This document shows positions 1 to 9,505 of a stretch of DNA of 64,000 bases, one piece after another. The notes below the pieces were generated by a model. The model did no database searches. It saw nothing but the letters and a program-made list of their open reading frames with translations, and was not told where the DNA came from. The stretch's first letter is position 1, and each line of letters begins with the position of its first letter. Made by a program: the position numbers and the translations under genes. Source of the stretch: Citrobacter sp. Marseille-Q6884 (GTDB lineage Bacteria > Pseudomonadota > Gammaproteobacteria > Enterobacterales > Enterobacteriaceae); assembly GCF_945906775.1 (NCBI RefSeq), contig NZ_CAMDRE010000001.1, positions 186,001 through 250,000 on the forward strand, given 5' to 3'.

Positions 1-1147
1 TCATCGCCACCGGGAAACGGGTACGGATCGCTGCGGCCAACGCATCGCCGCTTTCACTGCGCAACGCCGCATCAAGACGACTGAGCATATCGTCAAACCC
101 CAACTCGCCCCGCCGGCGTTTTTCCTGGGCAACCGCGTCACGGATCTCCGCCAGCGCCCGGGTGATCACCAGATCGCGGATCGTCAGCGGCTCGCCAAGC
201 AGTTCATCAATGGCGTCAAAAAGAGGATGCCGGGGCGTTATGCCACCCGCTTTGGTACGTTCTTCTAAAAACCGTTGGGAAAACTTTTCCAGCGCATCAG
301 GGAGTTGGTAGCTCTGTGTTTCTTCCTGCGCCCAGGCGCTGACCTTCTCGATCCACTTCCCCTGATTGCCACGGTTAAATTTGCGACGGTCGATCCCGGA
401 AGCTTCCAGCAGAGCGTCCAGATCATCAACCGAATCACGCCATTGCTGTTTAATCTGATTAATGCGCGCGAGGATCTTTTCATGACGGGAGGCCAGGGTT
501 TCCTCTGCGGGCGGCGGCGCTTTAATGACCGGCGCTTCACCCTGCAGGTAGCGATCGATATCCCTCAACAGCGCCTGCGGACCTTTCCAGGTTTCAAAAA
601 TCACCTGGGCAACGTCACGAGACAACGGGTAACAATGCCGACGCCAGAAGTCCGCGCAAGCCTGATAACGCAGTAGCGATTCATCCTCAATCAGCTGCTG
701 TTCAAACAGCATGCCCGATTCGAAGGCGTTCAGACTCAACATTCGCTGGCAAAAACCGTGGATGGTAAACACCGCGGCCTCATCCATCTGTCTTTCCGCT
801 AACAGCAGCCACTGTGCGGCCTGCTTTTTATCGGCGATTTCATCCAGCAAACGGGCGTACAGCGGGTTATCCGTCGTTTCACGCAGGCAGGCAATACGCA
901 GTTCATGGATGTTGCTACGGATTCGACCGCGTAGCTCTTCAGTCGCTGCCTCCGTAAAGGTCACAACCAACAGCTCTTCGACGGTCAGAGGACGAGGAAA
1001 GGCGGCAGAGCCGCCCAGTCCAAGCAGTAAACGTAAATAAAGGGCGGCGATGGTAAAGGTTTTACCGGTGCCTGCGGAGGCTTCAATCAGGCGCTCGCCC
1101 GTCAGCGGCAAGCGTAGGGGATCAAGGGACTCAGCGGCATCATTCAT
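1..1147 (-). CDS. recB: Exodeoxyribonuclease V beta subunit RecB, N-terminal part (cut by window edge)
   Basis: Only the first 382 codons lie in the window; the frame is still open at base 1. RecB is the 3'-5' helicase and nuclease subunit of RecBCD, which processes double-strand ends and loads RecA at Chi sites. The start, at 1147, reads MNDAAESLDPLRLPLTGERL and is followed by the SF1 helicase Walker A ASAGTGKT with Lys29, where E. coli RecB has its ATPase lysine. The start lies inside the last codons of ptrA, overlapping by 8 bases, so RecB is probably translated by coupling. The nuclease domain is outside the window. Identity is recognised by close similarity to E. coli RecB. Confidence 0.96.
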   Translation of the reverse strand, partial: MNDAAESLDPLRLPLTGERLIEASAGTGKTFTIAALYLRLLLGLGGSAAFPRPLTVEELLVVTFTEAATEELRGRIRSNIHELRIACLRETTDNPLYARLLDEIADKKQAAQWLLLAERQMDEAAVFTIHGFCQRMLSLNAFESGMLFEQQLIEDESLLRYQACADFWRRHCYPLSRDVAQVIFETWKGPQALLRDIDRYLQGEAPVIKAPPPAEETLASRHEKILARINQIKQQWRDSVDDLDALLEASGIDRRKFNRGNQGKWIEKVSAWAQEETQSYQLPDALEKFSQRFLEERTKAGGITPRHPLFDAIDELLGEPLTIRDLVITRALAEIRDAVAQEKRRRGELGFDDMLSRLDAALRSESGDALAAAIRTRFPVAM

Positions 1148-4028
1148 TCTTTTCACTCATCAGAGGTAAGGTTTGCTGCAACGCGCTGACGGTCTGCCAC
1201 ACTTTCCAGCCTTGCGGGTGCACATAATCTGCTTTCCCGTTCTGACTGCCGGAAACCTGTGACAGTATCGCCATGCCTTGCGGCTCAACCACCGCCTGAT
1301 GGAAGAAATCGGCAAGCTTTTGCGGCGTCAGCAGTTTAATCTGAGCCACGATTTTATCACGTGAATCGAAGCGCATATTACCCCGATCAAAATCTTTGCT
1401 TAACTGTGACGCCTCAGCCCCAAGCGTTTGTGGCGCCTGCAGCATTTGGGCAATGATAGCCTGCTGAATTTGCGCAAACTCTTCAGGTTTCATCGCCCGC
1501 AGCTTCGCTTCCGCCGTCGGGAAAAACGCTTTATAACGTTCCCAGAGGTAAGACGGTTGCTTATCACTGCTTTGCAGAAGGAACCCCATTCCCCACTGAC
1601 GGCCAACGCTCATTGGGAAGGCAAAGACGGCGTAACCTAACTGTTCTTCAGTACGCAGCTGATTATAGAACCACGGCTGCACAATCTGCCCCAACATGGC
1701 GCTATAAGCAGAACCGGCGTATTCGTCATAGCCGGTTGGCACAAAGACTGCCGCCAGTGCGGAATCCGTGCTGCTGCCTGCTTTTTCAAAGATGACAGAC
1801 TGCTTTTTGTCCACCACAACATCTTTGTTTCGACACCATTCCGACCCGTTCGCACCCAGTTGTTTCTGGATATCCCGCGCCATGGTCATCGCCTGCGCTT
1901 CGCTCATGTTGCCAATGACCAGGAACTCAGGACGCGCACCGGTTTTTAAGGCGTCGCGGTAGGCCATCACCTCTTTTAAGGTAATCGAGGGCAGCAGCTT
2001 ACGGCGTTCATCGCGCGAGAAATACGGCACCTGGGAAAGCATTTGTACTGGCATGATCGCCTGATCGTACGCCTTCCCTTTCTCGGCGGAGTCCATCATC
2101 TGAGCGTACCAGGATTTCGCCTGCTCCAGCTGTTCATCCGTTGAGCTGTAGCTGAAATAGCCGGTCAGCAACGCCTGAAACAGCTGCGGTAAACGTTGGG
2201 TATAGCCGTTAGCGTTGAGCATCAGGCCGTTGTTCGCGTTGGTTGAAAAACCAATGCCCCCCACCGCGGCCTGGTTGCTTAACTGGTCGAGCGCGATGCC
2301 AGCCAGATAATCATTCAGTGCGAACAACACCTGGTTTTTGGCGCTGTCCATCGCTTTCGGGTTACGCAGTATCACGCTGACGTCAGCCTTTGGCTCACTG
2401 GCAAAATACTGGCTCGGTGCATACACCACGCGTAAATCAGGCTCATCAACGATCAGATCAGGATGGGCATATTTTTTATCCGGCTTAATCAGTGTGAAAT
2501 CATCCGGGATATAGGGGTTCAGCTCCGGCAAAGAGAGCACAATGCCCTGGGCTTTTTGCTGCCAGTCGGCGAAAGTTTTTTCGCTAATTTTATCGACCTG
2601 GTAAGGCGCATCGACAAAGTATGCGATTTTATTGTGTGGCTCTTTCGGGCTGATATACCAGATACGCGCGTTTTGCGGCGTCATCATCGCCAGTCTTTCC
2701 TGAACGGCTTTCGCGTCGTATTGATCGGCAATATTCACCGCATCCAGTGTATGTTCCACCGGGACGCGGATCATGGTGTCTGCCAGCCACTCCACGTAGT
2801 CCATATCACGCGTGATGGACGGATAACGGAAGTCGAGATCCAGCACGTGCGCCAGTTCGTCGAAATAGCGTTTATCGACGCCTTTTTCGCGTAACAGGTT
2901 GAGATAACTGAAGATAGCAGCAACAACTTCATCGCGATTAGCCAGACCTTTGTCGGTTAATGTCGCTGAAATCGCTAACACACCGCTGTTGCCATTCACC
3001 ACCGGATCGGAATCCGCACGGATACCTTCGACCAGCCCCTGCTTCTGCAGCCAGTCAGAGAGCGTGCCCGGGCTGCGGTTGCCAATCAGGTAAGTCACCA
3101 GCTCATCGGTTTTACTGCGAAACTGCGCGCTGTTGTTATCAATGCGAAACTCAACGCGCAGCACTTTGCGCGGCATTGCCGGGACATAGTGAATAAGGAT
3201 GCCTTTTTGCGCATCGGTAACCACCGGTACGGTAATTTCCGGTTTTTCGATGCTTCTGTTCGGCACGCGTCCGAAGGTATCAGCCGCTATTTGTGCCAAC
3301 TCTGGCAAGGGTTTATTACTATAGATAACCGCCTTCATCAGGTTAGCGGAGTAATATTTTTCATGGAATGTCTGTAAGGCCTGCAACACCGGATTACCCG
3401 GTTTGTCGCTCAATGTCTGCAGATTTCCGCCAGAGAAGCGTGAACCCGGGTGTGCCGGGTTTATTGTTTCTGCACTGACTTGCGCCATGCGCATACCGTC
3501 CCGGGTACGCGCCATCGTCAACTCTGAGTTGACGGCGTTTCGCTCGCGATCGGCATACTTTTTATCGAGCAGCGGCGAAGCAATGGCATCCGCCAGACGA
3601 TCCACCGCCCCTACCAGCGCATCGTTTTCGACCTCAAGATAGAAGGCCGTACGATAAGGCGCCGTACTGGCATTGTGGCTGCCACCGTGCATTTTAAGGA
3701 ATTCAGCTAAGCTGTCTGGCTGCGGATATTTTTTAGATCCCATCAGCGACATGTGCTCAAGGTAATGCGCCAGCCCCTGATGATCGTCGGGATCTTCCAA
3801 AGACCCAACCGGCACCACCAGTGCAGAGAGTGATTTCACGGCCTGAGGATCGGATACCAGCAAGACGACCATGTCGTTATCCAGGCGCACAGCCTGATAC
3901 TGACGGGTATCTTTATCGCTTTTACGGATGGTTTCAGCTAAAGGCTGCCAACCGGTATCTGCCTGACTTACGGGCGCCCAAAGGGCGATAAACAACAGTA
4001 ATGCGCTGAACCAGGTGCTGCGGGGCAT
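1140..4028 (-). CDS. ptrA: Pitrilysin (protease III), periplasmic zinc metallopeptidase
   Basis: 962 residues, the usual length. A Sec signal peptide (residues 1 to about 23, ending VSQA-D) sends it to the periplasm, where the family degrades small peptides. The inverted zinc motif HYLEH (His88, Glu91, His92) typical of M16 peptidases is intact, followed by the M16 middle and C-terminal inactive domains. It sits between recC and recB as in E. coli; the stop overlaps the recB start. The 179 bp upstream (4029-4207) separates it from recC and may carry its own promoter, but no clear promoter was identified. Assigned by near identity to E. coli PtrA. Confidence 0.97.
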   Translation of the reverse strand: MPRSTWFSALLLFIALWAPVSQADTGWQPLAETIRKSDKDTRQYQAVRLDNDMVVLLVSDPQAVKSLSALVVPVGSLEDPDDHQGLAHYLEHMSLMGSKKYPQPDSLAEFLKMHGGSHNASTAPYRTAFYLEVENDALVGAVDRLADAIASPLLDKKYADRERNAVNSELTMARTRDGMRMAQVSAETINPAHPGSRFSGGNLQTLSDKPGNPVLQALQTFHEKYYSANLMKAVIYSNKPLPELAQIAADTFGRVPNRSIEKPEITVPVVTDAQKGILIHYVPAMPRKVLRVEFRIDNNSAQFRSKTDELVTYLIGNRSPGTLSDWLQKQGLVEGIRADSDPVVNGNSGVLAISATLTDKGLANRDEVVAAIFSYLNLLREKGVDKRYFDELAHVLDLDFRYPSITRDMDYVEWLADTMIRVPVEHTLDAVNIADQYDAKAVQERLAMMTPQNARIWYISPKEPHNKIAYFVDAPYQVDKISEKTFADWQQKAQGIVLSLPELNPYIPDDFTLIKPDKKYAHPDLIVDEPDLRVVYAPSQYFASEPKADVSVILRNPKAMDSAKNQVLFALNDYLAGIALDQLSNQAAVGGIGFSTNANNGLMLNANGYTQRLPQLFQALLTGYFSYSSTDEQLEQAKSWYAQMMDSAEKGKAYDQAIMPVQMLSQVPYFSRDERRKLLPSITLKEVMAYRDALKTGARPEFLVIGNMSEAQAMTMARDIQKQLGANGSEWCRNKDVVVDKKQSVIFEKAGSSTDSALAAVFVPTGYDEYAGSAYSAMLGQIVQPWFYNQLRTEEQLGYAVFAFPMSVGRQWGMGFLLQSSDKQPSYLWERYKAFFPTAEAKLRAMKPEEFAQIQQAIIAQMLQAPQTLGAEASQLSKDFDRGNMRFDSRDKIVAQIKLLTPQKLADFFHQAVVEPQGMAILSQVSGSQNGKADYVHPQGWKVWQTVSALQQTLPLMSEKNE

Positions 4029-4207
4029 TCACAAACCTCATCATTAACGTATTCACCTGTTCACAGCAAACGGCGCATAAATGCGTGGTCTGAACAGGGT
4101 AAGACTTTGTGCTGAACGGGTCAGCATCTTCTTTGTGTAAGAATCAGTCCGTGACAGAAAGCGCATCATAGAGGAAGCCGTCGAGTTGCGCAATTTTTAT
4201 ACAACAT

Positions 4208-7200
4208 TCATGACTGATTAAAACGAAACAGCGGGAGCAAATAGCGTTGAGACTGCGACACAATGGCCTCCAGCGTTTCAGGCTCCAGTTGACGCCACAG
4301 GCGCTGATACCAGATATCATCACCTTCACCACGTACCATCATGTTGCCTTCATAGGCCTGTAAAAACTTGCTGCGCGCTTTTTGCAATGTCTCGTCATCA
4401 TCTAACATGGCATCATTTGCCGCGTCATAACAGGTTTTTATCCACGCGCCACCACTTTCCGGTAGCACCAGCAGCGGTGATGACATGCCTTCCCGATAAC
4501 CTTCAATCAGTTGCGACAGATACCGTAACGCCTGCTCAGCCTCCAGTGGCGGGAAACGCCATTCCCCGTCTTTACGCAGGAACAACCGGCTCTCCCCCGT
4601 ACCACCACTGGCACAATAGACAAGATGTTCCAGCCAAAGTTGCACGCCCTGAGAAACGCTTATCAAAGATGGGCGCCAGCGCAATAAACCGTCCGCCTGA
4701 ACCTGTGGGAGCCACCCCGTGATTTGCACCCCGTTGCAGGTCAGATCGACTTCCATGCTCTGACAAGGCTGGCGACACGCGATAATGCGATCCGCCAGTG
4801 TCTGCATCTCCTGACGTTGGGTATCCCACAGAATCTCACCGAATGCCCCATAAGGAAGCGAGCCAGCCGCACGAAAGCGGCGGAACAAACGATCATCATC
4901 GTGCTCTTCAACCAGGGTATTGAGCAGTTGCTGATTAAGCTGATAGCGAGTTAACCCTTCGAGGATAAACGGTTCCGTTTCCGGGATATCGCTCTCTTCA
5001 GAACGGAAATTCACCCGTAACCGCATCTGGAAAAAGGCCCGTACCGGATGAGCCCAGAATCGCTGGAGCGCTTCCAGCGTCAACGTTTCAGGCATGGTGT
5101 AAGGCAGCGGTTGAACAAAATCAGTGTGCGCCTTCCCTGCCAGACTCGCCGCCGGCAACCACTCACGGGCGTAACTTTGCTGTTCGCCCGGCTGATAGTT
5201 TTGTGCGTCAAAAGGCATACGCGTGTGCATCCGGGTAATGTGCGCTTTTACCCGCGTTTCACTTTCATCACAGGTCAGCGACTCATCGCCCGGGAGATAG
5301 TGGCTTTGCCCAATGTAGTCCATCAATTCCTGTACCAGGACCGACGGAAAGCGTTCACTGTTATCCTGGATTGAACGGCCAATGTAGCTGATGTAGAGCG
5401 TTTGCTGTGCTGAGATCAACGCTTCCAGAAACAGATAGCGGTCGTCATCGCGACGGCTTCGGTCGCCACGCATCGGCTTTTGGCTCATCAGATCAAAGCC
5501 CAGCGGCGCAAGCTGACGCGGATAAACCCCATCGTTCATCCCCAGCAGGCACACCACTTTGAACGGAATGGATCGCATTGGCATCAGCGTACAAATATTC
5601 ACCGGCCCTGCGAGGAAGCGCTGGCTGATACGCTCCTGATCGAGGCGCTGTGCAAGCTCATCGCGTAACAGTGAAAGCGGTACGGCATCGCCATATTCAG
5701 CCCCCAATCCATCGGCAATAATGGCCTGCCATTGCTGTTCGATGAGCGTCATCGCCGCTTCGGTGTCTGCATCCGGCAGGAAGAAATCATTCAGCATGTC
5801 ACGACAAACGGGTAGCCACTCTTCCAGCGGACGCTCCTGCGCCAGCCCCCGACGCCAGATATTGAGTTGCATCAATAGCGAAGCCAGATGTCCCACCAGC
5901 TCGGCAATCAACCCGCTGGACTCATCATATGGCAGAACGGACTGCCACTCGCCCTGCTCGCTCTCCATCGCATAACCCAGCAACATTCGCGTCAGACCAA
6001 ATTGCCAGGTGTGCTGGCCTGTCGGCGGCAGTTCCAGTTCGCGAACGTTGTCGTCGTCAATTCCCCAACGAATACCTGACTCATTCACCCACAAGCGGAG
6101 ATAGCGCAGCCCCTCTTCGTTGATATTAAAGCGCGCCGCCAATACGGGAACATCCAGTAAGGCCAGCACATCCTCCGAAATAAAACGACTGTCCGGTAGC
6201 GACAGCAGACTAATAAACGCCTGCAAAACAGGATGGGACTGACGCGCACGACGGTCGGAAATCGCATACGGCAGGTAACGTTCGGCTGGCGCGCTGCCAA
6301 ATACCGCCTGAATAAATGGGCTGTAGCTGTCGATATCAGCCACCATCACGATGATGTCACGCGGGGTGAGCGTTGGATCTGCCTCCAGCATCGCCAGCAG
6401 CCGGTCGTGGAGAATTTCCACTTCACGTTGCGGGCTATGACAGACGTGAAAAGTCACACTGGTATCATTCGGCTCAAGCCGTCGTTTGTTGTCGCTGCGC
6501 GAATATTCTTCCAGATTAATGCCCGCCACCGCCCTGCTTTGCAGTTCGAGGATATCCGACTGGATATTGTGCAGCAGGTTGTCGGGGGTAATATCGACAA
6601 ACGCGTCCAGTTCCTGGCTGTTTTCCAGCTCTGAGAGCAGGTAAATATAATCGCGACCCAGTTTGCCCCATGAGGCCAGCATAGGGTTGCCCACATCCTG
6701 CTCGCCGTCGCTGTTAAACAATCCTTCAGCATTCTCACTATCACGAAACAGCGGCAGATGACGCTCTTCAAAACTGTGTCTGCGCTGACGTGCCAGCAGC
6801 TTAGCCAGATAAGCGGGATCTTTAATGTCGCCCCAGTAATAACGACAAGGGTTGGTAAACAGCAGATGAATGTCGATGTGCTTACCCAGTGCTTGTAACG
6901 CCTGCAGATACACGGGCGGTAGCGCCGAAATGCCGCAGATAAAGACGCGTGAGGGCAGCCCCTCCGGGCGGTTTGCGGCCGTTTCCAGCGTCTGAATAAA
7001 TCGCTGGTATAAATTGGCGCGATGCCAGCGTGGTTGCCCGAGCTCAGCGGTATATTCCACCAACGCTTTCCACAACGGCGCCTGCCAGGCCTGAGACTCC
7101 CCCAACCCCTCAACCTGCTTTCCCGCTTCCCACTGCGTTAACCAGTCAGGGCGATAAACCAGATATTGGTCGAAAAGGTCAGCTGCACGTGAAGAGAGCT

Positions 7201-7576
7201 GGAACAGTTTTCGTTTGTCAGTATCGTCAGTCAGATAGTGTCGCAGTAGCGTAAAGTCATCGTTATCCAGTAATTGCGGCAGCAGCGTCATCAACTTCCA
7301 GCTCATGCTCTGCTTACTGAACGCGCTCTCTTTCGGGATATCCGGCAAAACCCGCACAAACATATCCCAGATAAAACTCGCGGGCAGCGGGAATTCAATA
7401 TTCGCGGCAATACCAAATTTCTGTGCAAGGGTCATTTGTAGCCACTGGGCCATACCGGTGCTTTGAACCAAAATCATTTCAGGTTCAAAAGGGTCGTCCA
7501 GACGCTCGCGCTCAACGATAAATTCCATTAACGCTTCCAGCACATCCAGACGATTGGAGTGGTAGACCCTTAACAT
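4208..7576 (-). CDS. recC: Exodeoxyribonuclease V gamma subunit RecC
   Basis: 1122 residues, exactly the E. coli length. RecC is the scaffold subunit of RecBCD: it splits the DNA strands and recognises Chi with a helicase-like but catalytically dead fold. The N-terminus MLRVYHSNRLDVLEAL and the C-terminal end LLPLFRFNQS are typical. It starts 12 bases after the ppdC stop, so it is probably co-transcribed with the prepilin-like genes upstream. No frameshift is seen. Overlapping frames on the opposite strand are shadows. Confidence 0.97.
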   Translation of the reverse strand: MLRVYHSNRLDVLEALMEFIVERERLDDPFEPEMILVQSTGMAQWLQMTLAQKFGIAANIEFPLPASFIWDMFVRVLPDIPKESAFSKQSMSWKLMTLLPQLLDNDDFTLLRHYLTDDTDKRKLFQLSSRAADLFDQYLVYRPDWLTQWEAGKQVEGLGESQAWQAPLWKALVEYTAELGQPRWHRANLYQRFIQTLETAANRPEGLPSRVFICGISALPPVYLQALQALGKHIDIHLLFTNPCRYYWGDIKDPAYLAKLLARQRRHSFEERHLPLFRDSENAEGLFNSDGEQDVGNPMLASWGKLGRDYIYLLSELENSQELDAFVDITPDNLLHNIQSDILELQSRAVAGINLEEYSRSDNKRRLEPNDTSVTFHVCHSPQREVEILHDRLLAMLEADPTLTPRDIIVMVADIDSYSPFIQAVFGSAPAERYLPYAISDRRARQSHPVLQAFISLLSLPDSRFISEDVLALLDVPVLAARFNINEEGLRYLRLWVNESGIRWGIDDDNVRELELPPTGQHTWQFGLTRMLLGYAMESEQGEWQSVLPYDESSGLIAELVGHLASLLMQLNIWRRGLAQERPLEEWLPVCRDMLNDFFLPDADTEAAMTLIEQQWQAIIADGLGAEYGDAVPLSLLRDELAQRLDQERISQRFLAGPVNICTLMPMRSIPFKVVCLLGMNDGVYPRQLAPLGFDLMSQKPMRGDRSRRDDDRYLFLEALISAQQTLYISYIGRSIQDNSERFPSVLVQELMDYIGQSHYLPGDESLTCDESETRVKAHITRMHTRMPFDAQNYQPGEQQSYAREWLPAASLAGKAHTDFVQPLPYTMPETLTLEALQRFWAHPVRAFFQMRLRVNFRSEESDIPETEPFILEGLTRYQLNQQLLNTLVEEHDDDRLFRRFRAAGSLPYGAFGEILWDTQRQEMQTLADRIIACRQPCQSMEVDLTCNGVQITGWLPQVQADGLLRWRPSLISVSQGVQLWLEHLVYCASGGTGESRLFLRKDGEWRFPPLEAEQALRYLSQLIEGYREGMSSPLLVLPESGGAWIKTCYDAANDAMLDDDETLQKARSKFLQAYEGNMMVRGEGDDIWYQRLWRQLEPETLEAIVSQSQRYLLPLFRFNQS

Positions 7577-7588
7577 AGCAACTCCTGA

Positions 7589-7912
7589 CTACTGACGGTT
7601 CGGACAGTGCAGACGCGTCATTTGACCCTGCCTGCCCAAGGGTGAAGAAAGTTTAACGTTGATGCTGACACATCCCGCCTGCGTTGTCTGCATTCGGTTG
7701 ACCTGCCAGCCCAACGGCGGTGAAAACATAGACAACTGCGTTTGCTGCCATGCGTGACGCCAGAGCTGCTGATACTGATTTCTGAGCACAAAACTGTTCA
7801 TCAGCCCCCGCTGATACCCCGATAATGCGGTCACTATCATGATCATCAGCACCATCGCCAGCATCACTTCCGGCAGACTAAAGCCACGCTGCCTGCTCAG
7901 GGGATCTGACAT
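7589..7912 (-). CDS. ppdC: Prepilin-peptidase-dependent protein C (type IV pilin-like)
   Basis: 107 residues from the start MSDPLSRQRGFSLPEVMLAM. This start places the prepilin cleavage motif G/FSLPE about ten residues in, followed by a hydrophobic helix, as in type IV pilins and type II secretion pseudopilins. A start 29 codons upstream would bury this motif and overlap ygdB heavily, so it is rejected. The gene overlaps the end of ygdB by 16 bases and is the last pilin-like gene before recC. The role in E. coli is not firmly established; a minor pilin is the usual inference. Confidence 0.92.
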   Translation of the reverse strand: MSDPLSRQRGFSLPEVMLAMVLMIMIVTALSGYQRGLMNSFVLRNQYQQLWRHAWQQTQLSMFSPPLGWQVNRMQTTQAGCVSINVKLSSPLGRQGQMTRLHCPNRQ

Positions 7913-8301
7913 AACGTCTGTTCCCTGAGCGGGCAGAAGTCGCTCCAGCCATGCGCAGAAAAAACGATACGCCCCTCGACAACCTCGCCCAGTCGCCATA
8001 ATGACATCCCTTTATTGTGAGCAATAAGTAACACGTTATTATCGGCAAGAAGACGCAGGCAAACGTCCGCCTTCGCGATATCGCGTCGGCACTGCACGCC
8101 AGGCTGCAACAGCCAGTGCTGCATGCGCCCCCACTCCATCGCCGATTGCACCACCGCCTGGCGTTGCAATGACTGGCTTTCCAGTGCTACACGAGAAGCA
8201 AAACTGGCCTCCTGCAAACGCACCCCCTGTAACAACAGACTGCCAAGCACCAACAGCAGCAACACAAGAGATAGGGATGACACACCTCGCTCCCGGTTCA
8301 C
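7897..8301 (-). CDS. ygdB: YgdB family protein, membrane-anchored, prepilin cluster
   Basis: 134 residues with an N-terminal hydrophobic segment (roughly residues 8-24, SSLSLVLLLLVLGSLLLQG) preceded by MNRERG, resembling a PilX-like minor pilin without the canonical FTLxE. The rest is predicted periplasmic, with cysteines near the end (DFCPLREQTLCQ) that could pair. It overlaps ppdB upstream by 4 bases (ATGA) and ppdC downstream by 16, which implies one translationally coupled operon. Assigned by similarity to E. coli YgdB; function unproven. Confidence 0.9.
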   Translation of the reverse strand: MNRERGVSSLSLVLLLLVLGSLLLQGVRLQEASFASRVALESQSLQRQAVVQSAMEWGRMQHWLLQPGVQCRRDIAKADVCLRLLADNNVLLIAHNKGMSLWRLGEVVEGRIVFSAHGWSDFCPLREQTLCQIP

Positions 8302-8861
8302 AGATTAAATCCTGTCACGCTGTACAACGCCTCCATCACCCTCTGCGGGTCGGCGTTGTGAGTCGCACGCAGACGCAACGTAAAAACGGGCGCGAACCCG
8401 CTCACATTCAGGCGTTCAACCTCAAATGCCTCAATGTTTATGGCTGCCGGATCGGTCATTTTATCCCACCCCTTTCCTTCGCAGGACGTTGCACCACGTA
8501 AGGTTTCAAGCACGTTGTCTTGTAAACGAAACCCAATGACATCAGCGTCTTTCGCGGGCGTTGTCTCCCAGACGCCGTTGCTGTTTGCATCCCACCGCGC
8601 AATGATGCAATCCCCCTTGCCAGCAATCATCACCCCTTCGCCGGCACAGTTTCCGCGACAATAACCCGCCCGCTGGAGATGTTTCGCCACTGTATAGACT
8701 CGCTGCCAGACCTCATTTTCAAGCGCTAAATAGCGTGTGTTACGTAAAATATCGAGTTGTAATGCGGGTAGAAAACGTGTGGCCCCGAGCAGTAAAACAC
8801 TGCTTATCGCCATCGCAATCAGTACCTCCAGCAGTGAAAAGCCGCGTTCGTTTATCGACAT
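8298..8861 (-). CDS. ppdB: Prepilin-peptidase-dependent protein B
   Basis: 187 residues, starting MSINERGFSLLEVLIAMAIS. The motif G/FSLLE with the following hydrophobic helix is a classic class III prepilin signal for PpdD-type peptidase processing. The start at 8861 was chosen over one 34 codons upstream because it puts the cleavage glycine at position 7 and matches E. coli PpdB. It overlaps ppdA by 10 bases and ygdB by 4. Cysteines in GYCRGNCAGEG could form a disulfide. A minor pilin or pseudopilin role is inferred from the family. Confidence 0.93.
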   Translation of the reverse strand: MSINERGFSLLEVLIAMAISSVLLLGATRFLPALQLDILRNTRYLALENEVWQRVYTVAKHLQRAGYCRGNCAGEGVMIAGKGDCIIARWDANSNGVWETTPAKDADVIGFRLQDNVLETLRGATSCEGKGWDKMTDPAAINIEAFEVERLNVSGFAPVFTLRLRATHNADPQRVMEALYSVTGFNL

Positions 8862-9322
8862 GCTTCTGTTTCTCCACGCGCACAAAGTCTGATTCGACCC
8901 GAGCTGGATATCACCAGCCACCACTCGCCCGCGGCATTTTTCAGCCGGATGTGCCCCGCCCATGCCGTGTTGCGCAGGCCAAAGAAAGTCAGTGAAGGCG
9001 TGATTTCCACCATCTCAACATCGTCCCAGTGCGGTAAAAACACCTCTGGAGAGACAGGCTGGCATGCTTGCTGAGAAACGGCGGAGCTGACAATGCACCA
9101 CGACCGCCCTTCTCTGATAACGCTGAGGGCGTGATCGCGGTTATGCCAGTTGGCATCCTCACGCAATTGCAGCAGGTAGTCCCGTACCTGACAGGCGGTT
9201 TGCCACAAGCGTTGCTGCTGCTGCCAGTATTGCCAGCCGTACAGCCCTGACGCACCAACAACCGTGACAATGAGCATCACCACCAGGGTTTCAATAAGGG
9301 TGTAGCCTTGTTGTTTTTTCAT
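8852..9322 (-). CDS. ppdA: Prepilin-peptidase-dependent protein A
   Basis: 156 residues beginning MKKQQGYTLIETLVVMLIVT. G/YTLIE is a prepilin peptidase site with Glu at +5, followed by the hydrophobic assembly helix, and the remainder is a GspH/FimT-like soluble domain. It is the first gene of the four-gene prepilin-like cluster that runs into recC. The 183 bp between it and thyA hold the thyA terminator and probably this operon's promoter. Its function in E. coli is poorly known; a type IV pilus-like minor pilin is inferred. Confidence 0.94.
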   Translation of the reverse strand: MKKQQGYTLIETLVVMLIVTVVGASGLYGWQYWQQQQRLWQTACQVRDYLLQLREDANWHNRDHALSVIREGRSWCIVSSAVSQQACQPVSPEVFLPHWDDVEMVEITPSLTFFGLRNTAWAGHIRLKNAAGEWWLVISSSGRIRLCARGETEACR

Positions 9323-9457
9323 GCTGGCAGTATGGCGTGGACATAAAAAATAACGAGGCTGGAATTCAGCTTATTCGGCGAGCTACGAAGAATATTTATC
9401 GCGTTGCATGAGATTGCATTCTTTCAGGAACCCGAGCCGAAGAACTGAATATGAGGT

Positions 9458-9485
9458 AAAAAAAACCGACGCGCGATGGCGTCGG
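9458..9485 (-). terminator. Rho-independent terminator of thyA
   Basis: A perfect 7-bp stem (CCGACGC/GCGTCGG, 9466-9472 with 9479-9485) is followed on the minus strand by eight T residues (9465-9458). It lies 20 bases after the thyA stop. Confidence 0.9.
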
Positions 9486-9505
9486 TCATGGCAGGATGGC
9501 TTCGG

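Noticed and set aside
711..1040. 109-codon plus-strand frame across recB
   Set aside because: Ser/Arg-rich antisense shadow of the conserved RecB N-terminus.
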